Assembly (NCBI GenBank): GCA_937907055.1
Contig: CALCTW010000041.1
Coordinates: 1 to 33,010, forward strand
Source: an uncultured Clostridia bacterium
GTDB taxonomy: Bacteria; Bacillota; Clostridia; Christensenellales; Aristaeellaceae
Reading direction: 5' to 3'
DNA: 33,010 bases
Shown: in pieces, positions 23,145 to 30,817 of the stretch
Position numbering within the stretch: position 1 is the stretch's first letter
How the letters are laid out: the number at the start of each line of letters is the position of its first letter
Program-made: the position numbers and the translations under genes
Notes under the pieces: generated by a model
What the model saw: the letters and a program-made list of their open reading frames with translations, nothing else
Database searches by the model: none
Told to the model about the DNA's origin: nothing

Positions 23145-23971
23145 AGGCGCTTCACCTCCTTCACCATTTCCTCCACCGTGAGCAGATCCTCCGGCAGATC
23201 CACACCCTGCTGACGCAGTGCCTGGGCGATACGGGTCATGGGCGGCTGGGTAAGACGGAACTCACGCAGACGATCGGCATCACGGAAGACCTCGCGCGGG
23301 GTGCCCTGCATGACGACCCTGCCGCCGTGCATGACATAAAGCTGCTCCGCCTGCGCGGCTTCCTCCATGAAATGGGTGATCCACACAACGGTGAGACCGC
23401 GTGTTTTGTTGAGCCGTTTGACGGCATCGAACACATCCCGGCGGCCGATCGGATCCAGCATGGCGGTGGCTTCATCAAAGATGATGGCGTCCGGCTGCAT
23501 GGCCAGCACGCCCGCGATGGCCACGCGCTGCTTCTGTCCGCCGCTGAGGTGATGCGGCGCTTTTTCGGCATATTCGACCATATTGACATCGCGGAGCGCC
23601 TGTTCGATCCTGGCCGGCATATCCTGCGGCGGAACGCCGGTATTCTAAAGACCGAAGGCGACATCATCGCGCACGATGGTGGCGACAAGCTGGTTATCGG
23701 GATTCTGGAACACCATGCCCGCGCGCTGGCGGACATCCCAGGTATGCTCTTCATCCGCGGTATCCCACTCCTCCACGCGGACAGAGCCTTCCGTGGGGAG
23801 ATAAAGACCGTTCATCAGCTTGGCCAGGGTGCTTTTGCCGCTGCCGTTCTGCCCCAGCACGGCGACAAAAGCGCCGCGCGGAACGGACAGGGTGACATCA
23901 TCAACAGCCTTGCCGCTGTCATCGTCATAAGCGTAGGAAACGTGGTTGATCTCGATTATATTTTCCTGCAT
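23135..23971 (-). CDS. ecfA1: ECF transporter ATPase EcfA1 with an in-frame TAG at codon 109
   Basis: The second ECF ATPase. From ATG 23971 (AAAGAGG 7 nt upstream) the frame reads Walker A GQNGSGKST (40-48) and the Q loop MVFQNPDNQLVATIV, then DDVAFGL followed by TAG (plus-strand CTA at 23645-23647). The same frame continues NTGVPPQDMPARIEQAL, exactly the segment that follows in EcfA proteins (FGL-E-N-x-GVP). The signature HHLSGGQKQRVAIAG, Walker B IIFDEATAMLDP and switch His THFMEEA are intact. It has 278 codons, normal length. The interrupted position is usually Glu, sometimes Lys or Gln. Without readthrough the protein would lose its signature and Walker B and the module would be dead, yet the overlapping ecfA2 and ecfT are perfect. 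Confidence 0.92.
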
Positions 23972-24017
23972 TGAAATGCCTCTTTGCTGTACTTCGCGGC
24001 ATACTACCGCAAAATAC

Positions 24018-24046
24018 ATTATAGCATCCGAGCCCTTGAAATACAA
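24018..24046 (-). promoter_or_regulatory. Promoter of the ecfA1-ecfA2-ecfT operon
   Basis: On the minus strand TTGTAT (24046-24041) and perfect TATAAT (24023-24018) are separated by 17 nt, giving a leader of about 40 nt to the ATG at 23971. Confidence 0.65.
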
Positions 24047-24188
24047 GAAAAATAAGGTTCTGCAGGGCTCCCGGAGGTATGCGGATGATGCACAAATAAA
24101 TGTGAAAAATGCATGTGGAAGCGCGAAGGGATGGGCACCCGGAGAGAAAGGACCGGGGCGCGCGGCTGCACCGAAAAGTGTAGAACGA

Positions 24189-24217
24189 TTGCAAAAAAGT
24201 GCCGGAAATGATAGAAT
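24189..24217 (+). promoter_or_regulatory. Promoter of the XRE-ImmA operon
   Basis: TTGCAA (24189-24194, 4 of 6) and TAGAAT (24212-24217, 5 of 6) are 17 nt apart. The start near 24224 leaves a 28-nt leader with GGAGGG before the ATG at 24252. Confidence 0.65.
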
Positions 24218-24251
24218 GATGAAAAGCCAAAGCACACGGAGGGAAACGCCG

Positions 24252-24647
24252 ATGAAGGTGGGAGAACTGATACTGCAAAGGCGCAAGGAACTGAAGCTGA
24301 GCCGCCTGAAGCTGGGCGAGAAGGCCGGGATGAGCCATACGGAGATCGACAGGATCGAGCGCGGGGAACGCAAAATGCCCTCCCTGCCGCACCTGTATGC
24401 CCTCGCGGACGCGCTGGCGCTGCCGAGGGAAACGGTGCTGGCCGCGGCCGGATGCGCGACGGAGGAGGCCTCCCCCATTGAGCGCGCCTTTCCGGCGCTG
24501 AAGAGCGTGCGGCAAAGAGAGACGATAGAGAAGATCGCGGACGGGCTGAGCCGGAACGGACAGCTGAGCGACGCGGATCTGGATGATCTGGACCGCCAGG
24601 TGGAGATGTTTCTGCAGTACGCGGCAAGCCGGAAGAAGAAGGACTGA
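24252..24647 (+). CDS. XRE-family helix-turn-helix regulator
   Basis: A 131-residue DNA-binding protein. Residues 4-60 form a Cro/C1-type helix-turn-helix (LILQRRKELKLSRLKLGEKA, MSHTEIDRIERGERKMPSL). The C-terminal half (IERAFPALKSVRQRETIEKI onward) is helical and acidic, probably for dimerisation. GGAGGG is 8 nt before the ATG at 24252; earlier in-frame ATGs lie in the promoter region. It is paired with an ImmA/IrrE-type peptidase 20 nt downstream, the usual arrangement in which the protease cleaves the repressor. The regulated genes are unknown, perhaps the operon itself. Confidence 0.9.
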   Translation: MKVGELILQRRKELKLSRLKLGEKAGMSHTEIDRIERGERKMPSLPHLYALADALALPRETVLAAAGCATEEASPIERAFPALKSVRQRETIEKIADGLSRNGQLSDADLDDLDRQVEMFLQYAASRKKKD

Positions 24648-24667
24648 CAGGGCGGGCAGAAGCGAAA

Positions 24668-25954
24668 ATGAGTGAGATGACACCAAAGCCCGACCTGCAG
24701 GCGGCTGAACGCGCCGCGTGGGAGATGCTGCGCCAGACAGGGGCGGATCGCTTTCCCGTGCGGATCAGCGGGATCTTCAAGGCGCTGGAGCAATATGTGA
24801 CCGTGCTGAAATGGACGGAGGCGCGAAGAGTGCTGGACACTCCCGACCCCTTCGGGCTGAAAAAAGCCAAAGCGGACGCGAGATGCGAAAAAAGCCGCGC
24901 GGGCGGGCCGTTCATGATCGTATACGACGATACGGAGGAAAATACGGCGCGTGTGCGCTTTACCCTGATGCACGAAACGGGGCATATCCTGCTGGGGCAT
25001 TTAAACGGAGAAGCCGGAGCCTCCCATGGACTGACCGACGCGGAATATGACCGGCTGGAAAAGGAAGCGGACCGCTTCGCGGCGGAGGTGCTGTGCCCCT
25101 CCCCCTTCTTCCGGCATTTTGAGCATATGGACGCCGCGCGGCTGAAAAGCCTGTGTCACATCAGCGGCGGCTGCGCCGACAGACAGGCGCGGGCGATCCT
25201 GCGGCGGCGGGAAATGCCGGAGGACGCGTGGGACCGGGAACTGCTGCGGCAGTTCTACGACGCGTATATGAAAACGCCGCAGAGCCTGACGGAGCCCGAA
25301 TGCGATCACCGGCTGCTGAAAGAGGACATACTGCCGCGAAGCCGGGTATGCGGACAATGCGGCGCGTATATTCCCGGAGCGCGCGACCGGTATTGCAGCT
25401 GCTGCGGCGCGAGACACCGGGAAAACAGCGCGACCGTGGGACATGTGCCCTTCATGCTGCGGGAAAAACCGCGCTGCTGCCCGAACTGCCTGAATGATGA
25501 TGTGGGTGATGAAGACAGGTACTGCATGATCTGCGGACAGCCGCGGCAGAACCTGTGCCTGAACGAAGGCAGATGGGTGCCCTACGGCGCGCGGTACTGC
25601 CCCGTGTGCGGCGGCGAGACCGCCTACAGGGAGATATACCGCCGCGCGGACAAAATCAGAGACCGGATGAACAATTACCGGGAAAACAGCCGCTGGCAGG
25701 AATACGCGCATACCGACTATGCCCGGTACCGCGCCGAAAAGCTGGACGACCCCGGGCTGTACGCTGCTCTGATGTACAGCAGGATCCTGACAGACGAGGA
25801 CGGCCGGCTGCTGGTGCTGACCCCGAACGCGAAAGCCCGGGAGGATGTGATCCGGCAGAGCGGAGACCTGCTTTCGATCTGCGGGGAATACGGCGCGCGG
25901 CATCCGGCGATCGGCGTATACAGCACGACAGACGAAGCGGTACCGGAGCGATAA
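24668..25954 (+). CDS. ImmA/IrrE metallopeptidase fused to a zinc-ribbon ladder
   Basis: A 428-residue two-part protein. The N-terminal half is an ImmA/IrrE (COG2856) peptidase with HETGH at 102-106 and the downstream EKEADRFAAEVLCPS helix carrying the third ligand. These enzymes cleave XRE repressors, and an XRE gene precedes it. From about residue 228 come zinc ribbons: CGQC...CSCC, CPNC...CMIC and CPVC, within about 100 residues. A helical tail (SRWQEYAHTDYARYRAEKL) and a mixed end of unknown fold follow. The ribbon fusion is unusual and may sense metal, redox state or nucleic acid. The start has only a weak purine-rich site. A small ribbon protein follows 1 nt after the stop. Confidence 0.85.
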   Translation: MSEMTPKPDLQAAERAAWEMLRQTGADRFPVRISGIFKALEQYVTVLKWTEARRVLDTPDPFGLKKAKADARCEKSRAGGPFMIVYDDTEENTARVRFTLMHETGHILLGHLNGEAGASHGLTDAEYDRLEKEADRFAAEVLCPSPFFRHFEHMDAARLKSLCHISGGCADRQARAILRRREMPEDAWDRELLRQFYDAYMKTPQSLTEPECDHRLLKEDILPRSRVCGQCGAYIPGARDRYCSCCGARHRENSATVGHVPFMLREKPRCCPNCLNDDVGDEDRYCMICGQPRQNLCLNEGRWVPYGARYCPVCGGETAYREIYRRADKIRDRMNNYRENSRWQEYAHTDYARYRAEKLDDPGLYAALMYSRILTDEDGRLLVLTPNAKAREDVIRQSGDLLSICGEYGARHPAIGVYSTTDEAVPER

Positions 25955-25955
25955 T

Positions 25956-26174
25956 ATGAAATATGACGGAAGACTGGCCGGGGATGCCCGGCAAACCAAC
26001 AAATGCACAGGGCCCGAGCGGCACGCCTGCAGACGGGAGGCACGGTACTGCCCCGTGTGCGGCTGCCCGACGCTCTTTTTCAGAAAAGGGTTATTGAGGG
26101 ACTGGCAGGAATCGCTGAAAAAAGCGGAAAAGCCGGAATACCGGCTGAGCGTGAGCGAATTTGAACAGTTATAA
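25956..26174 (+). CDS. Small single-ribbon protein related to the ImmA tail
   Basis: A 72-residue protein with one CPVC zinc knuckle plus Cys17 and Cys25, ending in a charged helix (LLRDWQESLKKAEKPEYRL). Its EARYCPVCG resembles GARYCPVCG of the upstream protein, and the DNA there shares a 21-nt identical run (25592-25612 and 26043-26063), suggesting partial duplication. ATG begins one base after the upstream TAA. Function unknown; possibly a partner of the peptidase. It might instead be the remnant of a longer second copy. Confidence 0.55.
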   Translation: MKYDGRLAGDARQTNKCTGPERHACRREARYCPVCGCPTLFFRKGLLRDWQESLKKAEKPEYRLSVSEFEQL

Positions 26175-26197
26175 GAACCGCCGGGGAGGATAAGGAC

Positions 26198-26947
26198 ATG
26201 ACAGAAAACATGAAAAGCAAAAAGAAGCTGCCCCAGACCGTGACGAGAACAGTGGCTGTGATCGCGGCTGCCGTGCTGATGATGCTGCTGCTGACAGGCT
26301 GTGATCAAGCGACTGACAACAGCAAAAAAGCGATCGAGGCCGGGGATACGGTGACTTTCGGCGCCTATGAGCAGGACGGAGACGCCGGAAACGGCAAAGA
26401 GGCGATCCAATGGACGGTGCTGGAGGTGAACGGAGATGAAGCGCTGCTGCTGAGCCGGAATGTGCTGAGCGCCGGGCCCTACCACACGAAATATACAGAA
26501 GTGACATGGGAAAACAGCAGTATCCGCGCGATGCTGAACAGCAGTTTTATGGAGAGCGCGTTTTCTGAAGACGAACAGAAGATGATCCTGCTGACGGACG
26601 TGGACAACAGCCGTGCCCAGAGCCTGCAGGGCGATGCCTTCGGCGGCGCGGATACGCAGGACAAAGTCTTTTTGCTGAGCGCGGCTGAAACCGAAAAATG
26701 GCTGCCCGAAACCGCGCGGCGGCTGTGCGCGGCGACCGCCTTTGCCAAAGCGGAGGGCGTGTATACGAGCAAGAAGACCCCTGTTGACGGTCAGCCCGCC
26801 GCGTGGTGGTGGCTGCGCTCTCCCGGCGGATTTACGGAGACGGCGCGGTGCGCGGATACCAACGGTGAGATGATCTACAGCGATGTGAATGACGCGACCG
26901 GCGGCATCCGCCCCGCGATCCGGGTGAAAACAGAGGCGCTGAAATGA
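26198..26947 (+). CDS. DUF6273-domain lipoprotein
   Basis: A 249-residue predicted lipoprotein. A basic start is followed by a hydrophobic stretch and lipobox LLTGC, with the lipid-bearing Cys at 35. The rest is a DUF6273 domain: TVTFGAYEQDGD, WTVLEVNGDEALLLSRNVLSA, WENSSIRAMLNSSFM, VFLLSAAETEKWLP, WWWLRSPGGF and GIRPAIRV are all typical. The fold resembles C-type-lectin/sulfatase-modifying-factor domains, and the family is abundant in gut Clostridia; the ligand is unknown. GGGAGG is 8 nt before ATG. Its TGA overlaps the next ATG (ATGA). Confidence 0.85.
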   Translation: MTENMKSKKKLPQTVTRTVAVIAAAVLMMLLLTGCDQATDNSKKAIEAGDTVTFGAYEQDGDAGNGKEAIQWTVLEVNGDEALLLSRNVLSAGPYHTKYTEVTWENSSIRAMLNSSFMESAFSEDEQKMILLTDVDNSRAQSLQGDAFGGADTQDKVFLLSAAETEKWLPETARRLCAATAFAKAEGVYTSKKTPVDGQPAAWWWLRSPGGFTETARCADTNGEMIYSDVNDATGGIRPAIRVKTEALK

Positions 26948-27972
26948 TGCCGGAAGCGAAAGAAAAGAAGGACATGCTGCCGATCGATTTCGCGCCGATG
27001 GAGGGCATTACGGAAGCGATCTACAGAAGGGCGCATCACGCGTGCTTCGGCGGCGTGGATACCTATTACCTGCCCTTCATCAGCCCGACGATGCACCTGG
27101 TGCTGAACGGGCGCGAGAAAAACAACGTGCTGCCCAAGTACAACGAAGGCCTGCATTGTGTGCCGCAGGTGCTGACGAAGGACCCAGAGCATTTTCTGTG
27201 GGCCGCGAGGCTGCTGGCGGATATGGGCTATGAGGAGATCAACCTGAACGCCGGATGCCCCTCCGCCACAGTGACCACCAAGGACAAGGGCGCGGGGATC
27301 CTGAAGGACCCGGACACGCTGGCAAGATTTCTGGACAGGATATGCAAAGAAAGCCCGGTGCCGGTCTCTGTGAAGACAAGAGCCGGATTTGAGAGCCCGG
27401 ACGAATGGGAGCGGCTGGTGAAGGTATATGCCGGCGTGCCGCTGAAGCGGCTGATCCTGCACCCGAGGACACGGAACGAAAACTACACGCCCGGCCAGAT
27501 CCACCCAGAGCTTGTGCAGATGACCGCGGAGATCTTCAGGGGCGATGTGATCTATAACGGCGACCTGTTCAGCCAGGCGGACGTACAAAACATACTGAAA
27601 AGCGCGCCCGGGATCCGCGGCGTGATGCTGGGGCGCGGACTGGTGGCCAACCCGGCGTTTGGCAGAGAACTGAAGGGCGGAGAAAAACTGAAAAAAGAAG
27701 AACTGATCCGCTTTCATGACATGCTGAGCGAGGCTTTTCAGGAGCGATTCCAGAAGGAGATCGTTTTCATGAAACTGCGGGTGGTGATGAAGCACCTGGC
27801 CTGCTGCTTTGAGGACGCGAAGAAGGAAGAAAAGGCCATCCGGCGCGCGAAGGACCTGAAGGCGCTGCTGGAGGTGGACAGAAAACTGTTTGAAACAAAG
27901 GAACTGAAGGAAGACCCCTGCTTTATCCCGGACGAGCTGAAAAAGGAAAGCGCGCCGACGATGATCATCTGA
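26944..27972 (+). CDS. tRNA-dihydrouridine synthase family protein
   Basis: An FMN-dependent reductase of uridines in the tRNA D loop, cytosolic. The 342 residues begin with the barrel opening LPIDFAPMEGITEAIYRR. INLNAGCPSATVTTKDKGAG carries the catalytic Cys region, SVKTRAGFES the Lys/Arg pair, LILHPRTRNENY the His-x-Arg motif, and GVMLGRGLVANP the phosphate-binding end. A C-terminal helical domain follows. The gene starts within the stop of the lipoprotein gene. Which Dus subtype it is cannot be told from motifs. Confidence 0.92.
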   Translation: MMPEAKEKKDMLPIDFAPMEGITEAIYRRAHHACFGGVDTYYLPFISPTMHLVLNGREKNNVLPKYNEGLHCVPQVLTKDPEHFLWAARLLADMGYEEINLNAGCPSATVTTKDKGAGILKDPDTLARFLDRICKESPVPVSVKTRAGFESPDEWERLVKVYAGVPLKRLILHPRTRNENYTPGQIHPELVQMTAEIFRGDVIYNGDLFSQADVQNILKSAPGIRGVMLGRGLVANPAFGRELKGGEKLKKEELIRFHDMLSEAFQERFQKEIVFMKLRVVMKHLACCFEDAKKEEKAIRRAKDLKALLEVDRKLFETKELKEDPCFIPDELKKESAPTMII

Positions 27973-28002
27973 GGGCGCGGCTTTTCCCCCGGGGAACTCC
28001 AT

Positions 28003-28072
28003 AAGACCGGATAATTTACAATTCATGAGGGCAGAATGATGCTTTTCAGCCTTGTATAATGCCGGTCTTTTT
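28003..28072 (+). promoter_or_regulatory. Inverted repeat enclosing a TATAAT box upstream of the SH3 gene
   Basis: AAGACCGG (28003-28010) and CCGGTCTT (28062-28069, followed by TTT) are perfect inverted copies 51 nt apart. TATAAT (28055-28060) lies just inside the right arm; no good -35 is seen at 17 nt. As RNA it could be a long-loop terminator for the Dus gene; as DNA it could be an operator around the promoter of the gene at 28130. The palindrome TTCCCC-C-GGGGAA lies just before, at 27984-27996. Confidence 0.35.
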
Positions 28073-28129
28073 ATATATAATAAGATCAGTGTGTGTGAAA
28101 ACACGAAAAAACAAAGGAGAAGATATCTT

Positions 28130-28834
28130 ATGAAAAGAATCGTGTGCTTCCTGCTGACGATCGTCATGCTGACCGCCATGACCGGCGCCGCGCTCGCGGC
28201 CGTCAATTCCGGCATGATCTCGGTCGGTGATGTACTGTATGTCATCACCACCGGCGGAACACTGAATGTGCGCGCGGATGCTTCCGGAAACGCGAAGGTG
28301 ACCTACAAGCTGCCCAACCACGCGCCCGTGCACGCTTTGGACACCGGCCGGAACGGCTTCCTGTGGGTGGAATTCAAGTTCAACGGCCGCTTCGCGAACG
28401 GCTATGTATCCATGGACTTCCTCACCTACACCGTGCCCTCCAAGATCAATGAGAACGGTGCGACCAAGGTGGGTGACCCGACCCCCGCGCCCGCGCCTTC
28501 CGCGGGTGAACTGGTCGCCAACATGAACTTCTCCAATTTCAAGCTGGTACAGCCCGGCATGGCCCGCGTGATCGCGTCCAAGCCCAACCGTCCCGGCGGA
28601 TGGGTCAATCTGCGCTGGGTGCCCAGCATGGATTCCGCCATCATCGCCAAGATGCCCAAGGATGCCATCATGACCGTGATCGCCGAGGGCAAGACCTGGT
28701 ATCAGGTGATGAACCAGGACGGCTACGTCGGCTTCATCTCGAAGCAGTTCACCTATGTGGTGGAGTTCGAGCCTTATCCCACGCCGATCCCTGTGATCAC
28801 TCCCTCCCCGATCTACGGCTCAGGCAATCCCTGA
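28130..28834 (+). CDS. Secreted SH3-domain protein
   Basis: A 234-residue exported protein. Signal peptide 1-24 (MKRIVCFLLTIVMLTAM..., cleavage after ALA), an SH3b module at about 32-100 (LNVRADASGNAKVTYKL, ANGYVSMDFL), a Pro/Ala linker (DPTPAPAPSAG) and a second SH3b at about 135-215 (VNLRWVPSMDSAIIAKMP, GYVGFISKQF), then a Pro-rich tail. Similar wall-binding modules occur at 10619 and 11493. AAAGGAG lies 10 nt before this ATG; an upstream in-frame ATG at 28052 overlaps the promoter. No terminator follows and the next signal-peptide gene starts 33 nt downstream. Confidence 0.8.
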   Translation: MKRIVCFLLTIVMLTAMTGAALAAVNSGMISVGDVLYVITTGGTLNVRADASGNAKVTYKLPNHAPVHALDTGRNGFLWVEFKFNGRFANGYVSMDFLTYTVPSKINENGATKVGDPTPAPAPSAGELVANMNFSNFKLVQPGMARVIASKPNRPGGWVNLRWVPSMDSAIIAKMPKDAIMTVIAEGKTWYQVMNQDGYVGFISKQFTYVVEFEPYPTPIPVITPSPIYGSGNP

Positions 28835-28867
28835 AACAGCCGCAACAACTGAAAGGAGTTCTGTCCG

Positions 28868-29680
28868 ATGAAAAAACTGATTGCTCTGCTGATCGCAATG
28901 GCCCTGGTTTTCTCCGTGGCTGCTTTTGCTTCCGAGGATGAAGAGGCGATCGCGGTAGAAGATTATACCCCCACCGCCCTCGCGGAAGAGGATATTCTGG
29001 ACTTCGGCATCACGCTGGACAAGCTGCCCGAGGGCTATGAAATTCCCGAGGGTCGTGAAAAGCCTTGGGGCACGGGTCACGCCGTGCTGTGCTGCCGTGG
29101 CATTGTTGACGGACCGTTTGCCGTAATAAATGCCGATGACTTTTACGGCAAGGGCGCATATGAAGCCATATACAAGTTTTTGAGTGAAGAGCGCCCTGCA
29201 TCGGAGTATGCGATGGTCGGCTACAAGCTCAAAAACACCGTAACCGAGAACGGCCACGTCGCCCGAGGCATCTGCGAGATTGAAAACGGCTATCTCAAAG
29301 GCATCACAGAGCGCACCCACATTGAAAAGCGTGGGGCAGATGCGGCATACACCGAGGATGGAGTGAGCTTCGTTCCCGTTTCGGGCGATGTCACCGTTTC
29401 AATGAACTTCTGGGGCTTCTCCACACAGATGCTCGATGAGCTCAATGCACGCTTCCCCGCATTCCTCGACAAGGGTATTCCCGAAAACCCGCTCAAGTGC
29501 GAATACTTCCTGCCCTTCGTTGCAAACGAGCAGCTCGAGGAAGGCCTTGCAACCGTCCGCATTCTTGACTGCAACGAAACATGGTACGGTATGACCTACC
29601 GTGAAGACCTTGAAAGCGTAAAGAACGCAATCGCCGCAATGCGTAATGACGGCATTTATCCCGACAAGCTCTGGGAATGA
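28868..29680 (+). CDS. Chimeric frame: signal peptide joined to the C-terminal part of a nucleotidyltransferase
   Basis: The first 20 residues (MKKLIALLIAMALVFSVAAF) are a Sec signal peptide, followed by an acidic stretch to about residue 46, in GC-rich codons like the left block. From about LDKLPEGYEIPEGREKPWGT onward the frame is a cytosolic sugar-phosphate nucleotidyltransferase: GPFAVINADDFYG, YAMVGYKLKNT, GITERTHIEKR, VSMNFWGF and CEYFLPFV are its family motifs. The N-terminal third, with the nucleotide-binding G-x-G-x-R loop, is missing. An exported protein of this kind makes no biochemical sense, and base use shifts at the same place. I read it as two truncated genes joined near 29,005-29,040. 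AAAGGAG precedes the ATG. Confidence 0.8.
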   Translation: MKKLIALLIAMALVFSVAAFASEDEEAIAVEDYTPTALAEEDILDFGITLDKLPEGYEIPEGREKPWGTGHAVLCCRGIVDGPFAVINADDFYGKGAYEAIYKFLSEERPASEYAMVGYKLKNTVTENGHVARGICEIENGYLKGITERTHIEKRGADAAYTEDGVSFVPVSGDVTVSMNFWGFSTQMLDELNARFPAFLDKGIPENPLKCEYFLPFVANEQLEEGLATVRILDCNETWYGMTYREDLESVKNAIAAMRNDGIYPDKLWE

Positions 29681-29690
29681 TAATTACATA

Positions 29691-29717
29691 AAAACCGCTT
29701 TTAAAGCGGATTAGTTT
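29691..29717 (+). terminator. Weak terminator after the nucleotidyltransferase frame
   Basis: AAAACCGCT and AGCGG can pair around TTTAA (29695-29709), followed by ATTAGTTT. A short stem and a broken T tract make this a weak call. Confidence 0.35.
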
Positions 29718-29804
29718 GCAGGTTTTTAACTCAATTATTTAAAGCAAGTACCGACAATTGCATTTTGAAACAACAGACTTATGTTTGAAATGGAGGAAAT
29801 TGTA

Positions 29805-30155
29805 ATGGCTAAAACAGTAAAGCTGCAATGTAATGAGAAAAGGATGCCTCTATCAGAAGTGGCAGATGCTGTGAGCTTGGGAGTTGCCACGGCGAAGGTA
29901 GTTTGCCGAACACAACAGATCGACAGCAATGCCATCCTGCTCTGTTTTGAAAAGTACTTCTTTCGTAATAACGGTTTTGCTTCACTGACTGTTATGCTAA
30001 CGGAAGACGAAAACCGCCAGGATGCTACTATCGTCGGATTTGGCGGAGGAAGCGGTATTTTCAATTTCAGTTATGGTGCTAACGACGAATTTGCCGAGGA
30101 TGCAAGTGGAGCATTGAAAAAATGTGGGTTTGAAATCCTGCCTGAAACTCTATGA
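29805..30155 (+). CDS. DUF6054-like protein
   Basis: A 116-residue cytosolic protein. CFEKYFFRNNGFASLTVMLT and IVGFGGGSGIFNFSYGANDEF resemble the DUF6054 family, in which a V-x-E-R/K-Y segment and a G-G-x-x-x-x-F-x motif are conserved. Function is unknown. GGAGG stands 8 nt before the ATG at 29805; an ATG 24 nt upstream lacks a site. It is monocistronic, ending before a strong terminator at 30187. Codon use is AT-richer than in the left block. Confidence 0.7.
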   Translation: MAKTVKLQCNEKRMPLSEVADAVSLGVATAKVVCRTQQIDSNAILLCFEKYFFRNNGFASLTVMLTEDENRQDATIVGFGGGSGIFNFSYGANDEFAEDASGALKKCGFEILPETL

Positions 30156-30186
30156 ACAACTACTTAATTGGCTCAAGCCTATATTG

Positions 30187-30226
30187 AAAAACCTGCCGTG
30201 AGAAGCTCTCTGCGGCAGGTTTTTTG
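30187..30226 (+). terminator. Terminator after the DUF6054-like gene
   Basis: ACCTGCCG (30191-30198) pairs with CGGCAGGT (30213-30220), with A and T runs on either side extending the stem, then TTTTTTG. Confidence 0.85.
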
Positions 30227-30300
30227 CCATAACAATACATATGAAAATGCTTGTTTTTAAGCTAAATACTTGAAATTGTACAGTTTTCTCAAAGTGTGCA

Positions 30301-30329
30301 TTGACAATTTTTTAATTTATGATAAAAAT
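30301..30329 (+). promoter_or_regulatory. Possible promoter for hypA
   Basis: A consensus TTGACA (30301-30306) has only A-rich hexamers at the proper distance (TAAAAA after 16 nt or AAAAAT after 17 nt). The surrounding 80 nt are very AT-rich. No other signal is seen in the 200 nt before hypA. Confidence 0.35.
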
Positions 30330-30424
30330 AATTTAGATAATAGGATATTTATGAGCAAGTAAAACAACGGCTTATTTCATAACAAACTGTTATTTTACAA
30401 ATGACTTTGCGAGGAGGCGGATTT

Positions 30425-30769
30425 ATGCACGAGATGGGAACCGTTATGTATGTTATCAAACAGATTAACGAAGTATGCGAAGAAAACAAACTGGAGAAGG
30501 TCGGCTCAGTAACGCTGCAGGTCGGCGAGGTTAGCGGTATTGTTCCCGAGTACCTTGTAGACTTTTGGAATTGGGCAGTAAAGAAGGAAAAGTACCTTGC
30601 TGATGCCGAGCTTATCATTGAGCAGATTGATGCGGTTACACAATGCGGCGATTGCGGCAAAAAATACGAAACCGTAAAATATGCTAAAATCTGTCCTCAT
30701 TGCGGGAGCGAGAATACATGGCTCTTTACAGGCAATGAGTACATGATAAAAGAGATAACAGCAAGATAA
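30425..30769 (+). CDS. hypA: Hydrogenase/urease nickel incorporation protein HypA
   Basis: HypA delivers nickel to the [NiFe]-hydrogenase large subunit together with HypB. The 114 residues start MHEMGTVMYV, with His2 the nickel ligand. The structural zinc site is Cys74, Cys77, Cys90 and Cys93 (CGDC and CPHC). LQVGEVSGIVPEYLVDFW is the family core. AGGAGGCG lies 7 nt before this ATG; an ATG at 30401 is upstream of the ribosome site. Normally hypA is next to hypB or hydrogenase genes, but none is seen. The following frame is broken. Confidence 0.92.
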   Translation: MHEMGTVMYVIKQINEVCEENKLEKVGSVTLQVGEVSGIVPEYLVDFWNWAVKKEKYLADAELIIEQIDAVTQCGDCGKKYETVKYAKICPHCGSENTWLFTGNEYMIKEITAR

Positions 30770-30817
30770 CAATTATTATAGCTGAAAACATAAGAATGTG
30801 TTAAAGGTGAGAGAACA

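Noticed and set aside
24252..25954. Prophage or integrative element signalled by XRE plus ImmA/IrrE
   Set aside because: No integrase, attachment repeats, structural or replication genes are nearby, and base composition does not change here.
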